Positions 61,842-64,000 of a stretch of DNA of 64,000 bases are shown piece after piece; within the stretch, counting starts at the first letter, position 1, and every line of letters begins with the position of its first letter. Under the pieces are notes generated by a model. That model searched no databases and was not told the origin of the DNA. It saw only the letters and a program-made list of their open reading frames with translations. The position numbers were made by a program, and so were the translations under genes. This stretch comes from Bretschneidera sinensis (lineage: Eukaryota; Streptophyta; Magnoliopsida; Brassicales; Akaniaceae): the NCBI GenBank assembly GCA_023935145.1, contig CM043697.1:51349501-51413500 (forward strand), given 5' to 3'.

Positions 61842-63137
61842 TGATTACGCTCAAACTAATATGTGGTTATTGTGTATAGTTGAGGTGTCGATCCCATGAG
61901 AAAAAGTGAACTACAAGGGAAAGTGTAAACCTTAACACGAACGATAAAGATCAAGTGAGAGAATCTGAGTTTTGATAATAAAGCAATGTGAAAAAATTGT
62001 GTAAATATAATGAAGAATATAATGGAGAGATAACAAGGTTTCGGGAATCCTCCATAGGTTCGTTGCCTTATTCCAATCTTGATTCAATTGTTTTAATCTC
62101 GATTGCTAGTTTCACATCCCAAACAGGCAATCGACAAATATTCAATCAAAGCACATGTAAACCATAATGTAATTGCTATGAAGTACTCTTTACTTTCGAT
62201 TCAAGCACACATGACCTATCTTATAGATTTATCAAGAAACGACAATATATCTCAATTAAAATATCGCAGTAATGGACAAACCTAAAAGATAAATCTACCA
62301 AAATCAATCACATCCGCCAATCTTTACATAAGAAGAGCATGACTAGACTTATATAGAGGAGAAAGATACAATCACCGGATTAAAAGAAAATCTTCTAATT
62401 AAATCAAAAAGTAAATCATAACAATGTTTAACAATAAATCCAAACTACAACTGAATCAAGAATGGAAAATAAGAACAACTACATCTAAGAATTCATCCCT
62501 TCGCGTTGCTTGGAGATTAGTTGGCCATGGGGCTCATGCTTGACACTGTAATGGAGAAGAGTGTGACAGCTTTCTTGAGTTTTTCAACCTTAATGAATAT
62601 ATCTTTTTCAAACCCTAAGTGATCTATTTATAATACAAAAGGTTCTAGGGTATTTTCAGGTCTAAACTATCATTAAAACCCTGATTAGGAAACAGGGCAT
62701 CGCGCTTGCACTACGACGTACACTAATCTAGGCCATGGCGCATCCTTTAGACTGACTTTTTTTAACTTTCTAGAGGCCGTGGCTCAGGCTGGTCCAAGCC
62801 GCGATGCACACTGGTGGTCTTCTTGGCTCTTTTGGGCATAGTTCTGGAGGCCGTGGCTCAACTGGTCCAGGTCGTGGCGCACAAACTTGATTCTCTTCAT
62901 TTAGTCCTTCCGCAATCATGCCTTCACTCCAGTATACATCGAGTCATTGTGCTTTAAGCTATGATAGCTTTCCATCTCTTTTAAACTCAAAGTACCGGAA
63001 AATGCATCGAAAATAGATCAACAATCCAAGAATATCACTTCAGAGTTGTTAAGGTATAAAAGTGTAATTCAAACCTAGATCAACCCTAAAATACTAACAA
63101 ACAGGTACAGTTAAGATGCATTTTATGACTCTCATCA
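61842..63137 (-). repeat. 3' LTR of Gypsy-10
   Basis: The LTR is 1296 bp, starting TGATGAGAGTC on the minus strand and ending GCGTAATCA. A TATA box (TATTATAAATA on the minus strand) lies at 62625-62635, and AAACCCTAA at 62610-62618. A GC-rich block at 62695-62885 has several GGCC.TGGCGCAC-type motifs that resemble those of the Copia-2 LTR. Confidence 0.85.
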
Positions 63138-63174
63138 TAACCCCCAACTAGCTTATTGCTAGTCCCTTAGCAAT
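63138..63174 (-). promoter_or_regulatory. Gypsy-10 polypurine tract and stem-loop
   Basis: On the minus strand TTGGGGGTTA abuts the LTR. At 63155-63174 the stem ATTGCTA/TAGCAAT encloses the loop AGGGAC, the same structure as in Gypsy-1 and Gypsy-6, with one paired base change in the stem. Confidence 0.8.
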
Positions 63175-64000
63175 TCAAGTGAAAACAGGACAATATGAAA
63201 TGAATTCTATGGTAGAAATCAAAACAAAGTAAAGCAATGTTAGTGTTAAACCAAGAGTAATTCAACTTTTTCTCAAGAATCACACATAACACACAGCAAA
63301 TAGAATCATTAAATATCACCTAAGTCCAACAATAATCCAAACATCAATCTGAAAACTGTTATCGATTCTTAACATCCATCTTACCACAAACCATTAGTCT
63401 AAACACCAGAATGATTTTATGCACAACATTCATGAATAAAAGTCTTGGCCTCTAAAAACATATTAAGTTGCATGACATCAATCACAAAACAAGCTCCATA
63501 GGCTCACTTTTCAAATCACTCTCCGCTATTGTAGAAAAATCACACTACATTGGATCAATAGGTCTTTAATAAGCTTGTAACGTTAGGCTAAGGTAAAGGT
63601 CAAGAAAGAACGGGAAGGATTCAATAAGTAAAAGAACTCAATCTCTTAATTTTAAACACAACCACTTTAAGCACTGGATAACCTTACTACAATACCCAAC
63701 TCTTTCAACCATTTTTTGAGCATTTCTCTCAATAAATCACCACTTTTTTTTTTCTTTTCTTCTTTCTTTGCCATAATTCACTTCTTCTTTTTTTTTTTGG
63801 CATAAGACCAATCACCTCCTTTCCATTCTTTTCTTTTCTTTTCTTTTCCACAACCCCCAACGTATCTCCTTTAATATACTTGGGTTATGGTAGTAATATT
63901 TTTTTTTTCATATTTCCATCCTTACTCCTCTTAAGTGCTTCTCAACAAATGTGTATAACTAAGTTCTTTTAAAAGAAAGGTAAGGATAAAATATTTTTAG
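63175..64000 (-). other. Gypsy-10 3' untranslated region
   Basis: AT-rich, non-coding, with poly-T/CT runs (63746-63850, 63899-63909), as in the other Athila/Tat-like 3' regions. Integrase is expected beyond the window. No gene is seen. Confidence 0.65.

Larger units (their letters stand above)
61842..64000 (-). mobile_element. Gypsy-10: Athila/Tat-like element, 3' end only
   Basis: The element is minus strand: 3' LTR (61842-63137), polypurine tract and stem-loop (63138-63174), then 3' untranslated sequence to the window end. The LTR edge TGATTACGC resembles that of Gypsy-1. It is inserted in the gag of Gypsy-9; the right flank and target duplication lie outside the window. Confidence 0.85.

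Overview
The window is plant nuclear DNA made almost entirely of LTR retrotransposons. Ty1/copia (gag-PR-IN-RT-RNaseH order) and Ty3/gypsy (gag-PR-RT-RNaseH-IN order) proteins are recognisable throughout. Primer-binding sites match plant initiator-Met tRNA or tRNA-Asp 3' ends, and the base composition is strongly AT-rich. I see no host gene, rRNA gene or tRNA gene that I can defend. The species cannot be read from the sequence; element content and AT-richness would suit a repeat-rich dicot.

Layout, using names made up here. (1) 1-18193: Copia-1, minus strand, split by Gypsy-1 (1289-14682, minus, target duplication GATAC), which is itself split by Copia-2 (5191-11388, minus, two 879-bp LTRs). 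This is a three-level nest. (2) 18194-20993: Gypsy-2, plus strand, a 5'-truncated and internally deleted chromovirus that keeps a chromodomain and a 3' LTR. (3) 20994-22190: a tandem array with a 63-bp period. It adjoins the primer-binding site and part of the LTR of a Tat-like gypsy element (22293-22819, minus). (4) 22820-28046: Gypsy-3, plus, complete ends with GACTC duplications, RNaseH and most of integrase deleted. (5) 28052-31460: about 3.4 kb of AT-rich DNA with no recognisable element or gene. (6) 31461-37209: old gypsy remains, Gypsy-4 (plus) and Gypsy-5 (minus), with inverted gag copies. (7) 37210-52080: Gypsy-6, an Athila-like element on the minus strand, carrying Gypsy-7 (45446-50883, plus, CTTCC duplications) in its gag. 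(8) 52081-56894: a short orphan stretch, then Copia-3 (minus, same family as Copia-1). (9) 57142-64000: LTR of Gypsy-8, invaded by Gypsy-9 (plus, same family as Gypsy-6), in turn invaded by Gypsy-10 (minus), which runs off the window.

Nothing here looks like an intact autonomous element. Gypsy-7 has the longest open frame (gag-PR, 661 codons from its likely start), and Gypsy-6 keeps a 468-codon PR-RT-RNaseH frame that lacks the RT fingers. The most interesting signals are non-coding. One is an LTR segment complementary to the element's own tRNA-Asp primer-binding site. Another is a stem-loop beside the polypurine tract that recurs in three different gypsy elements with a paired base change. 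Others are tandem primer-binding sites in Copia-2, LTRs that encode the C-terminus of pol, telobox arrays in LTRs, and a GC-rich motif shared by copia and gypsy LTRs.
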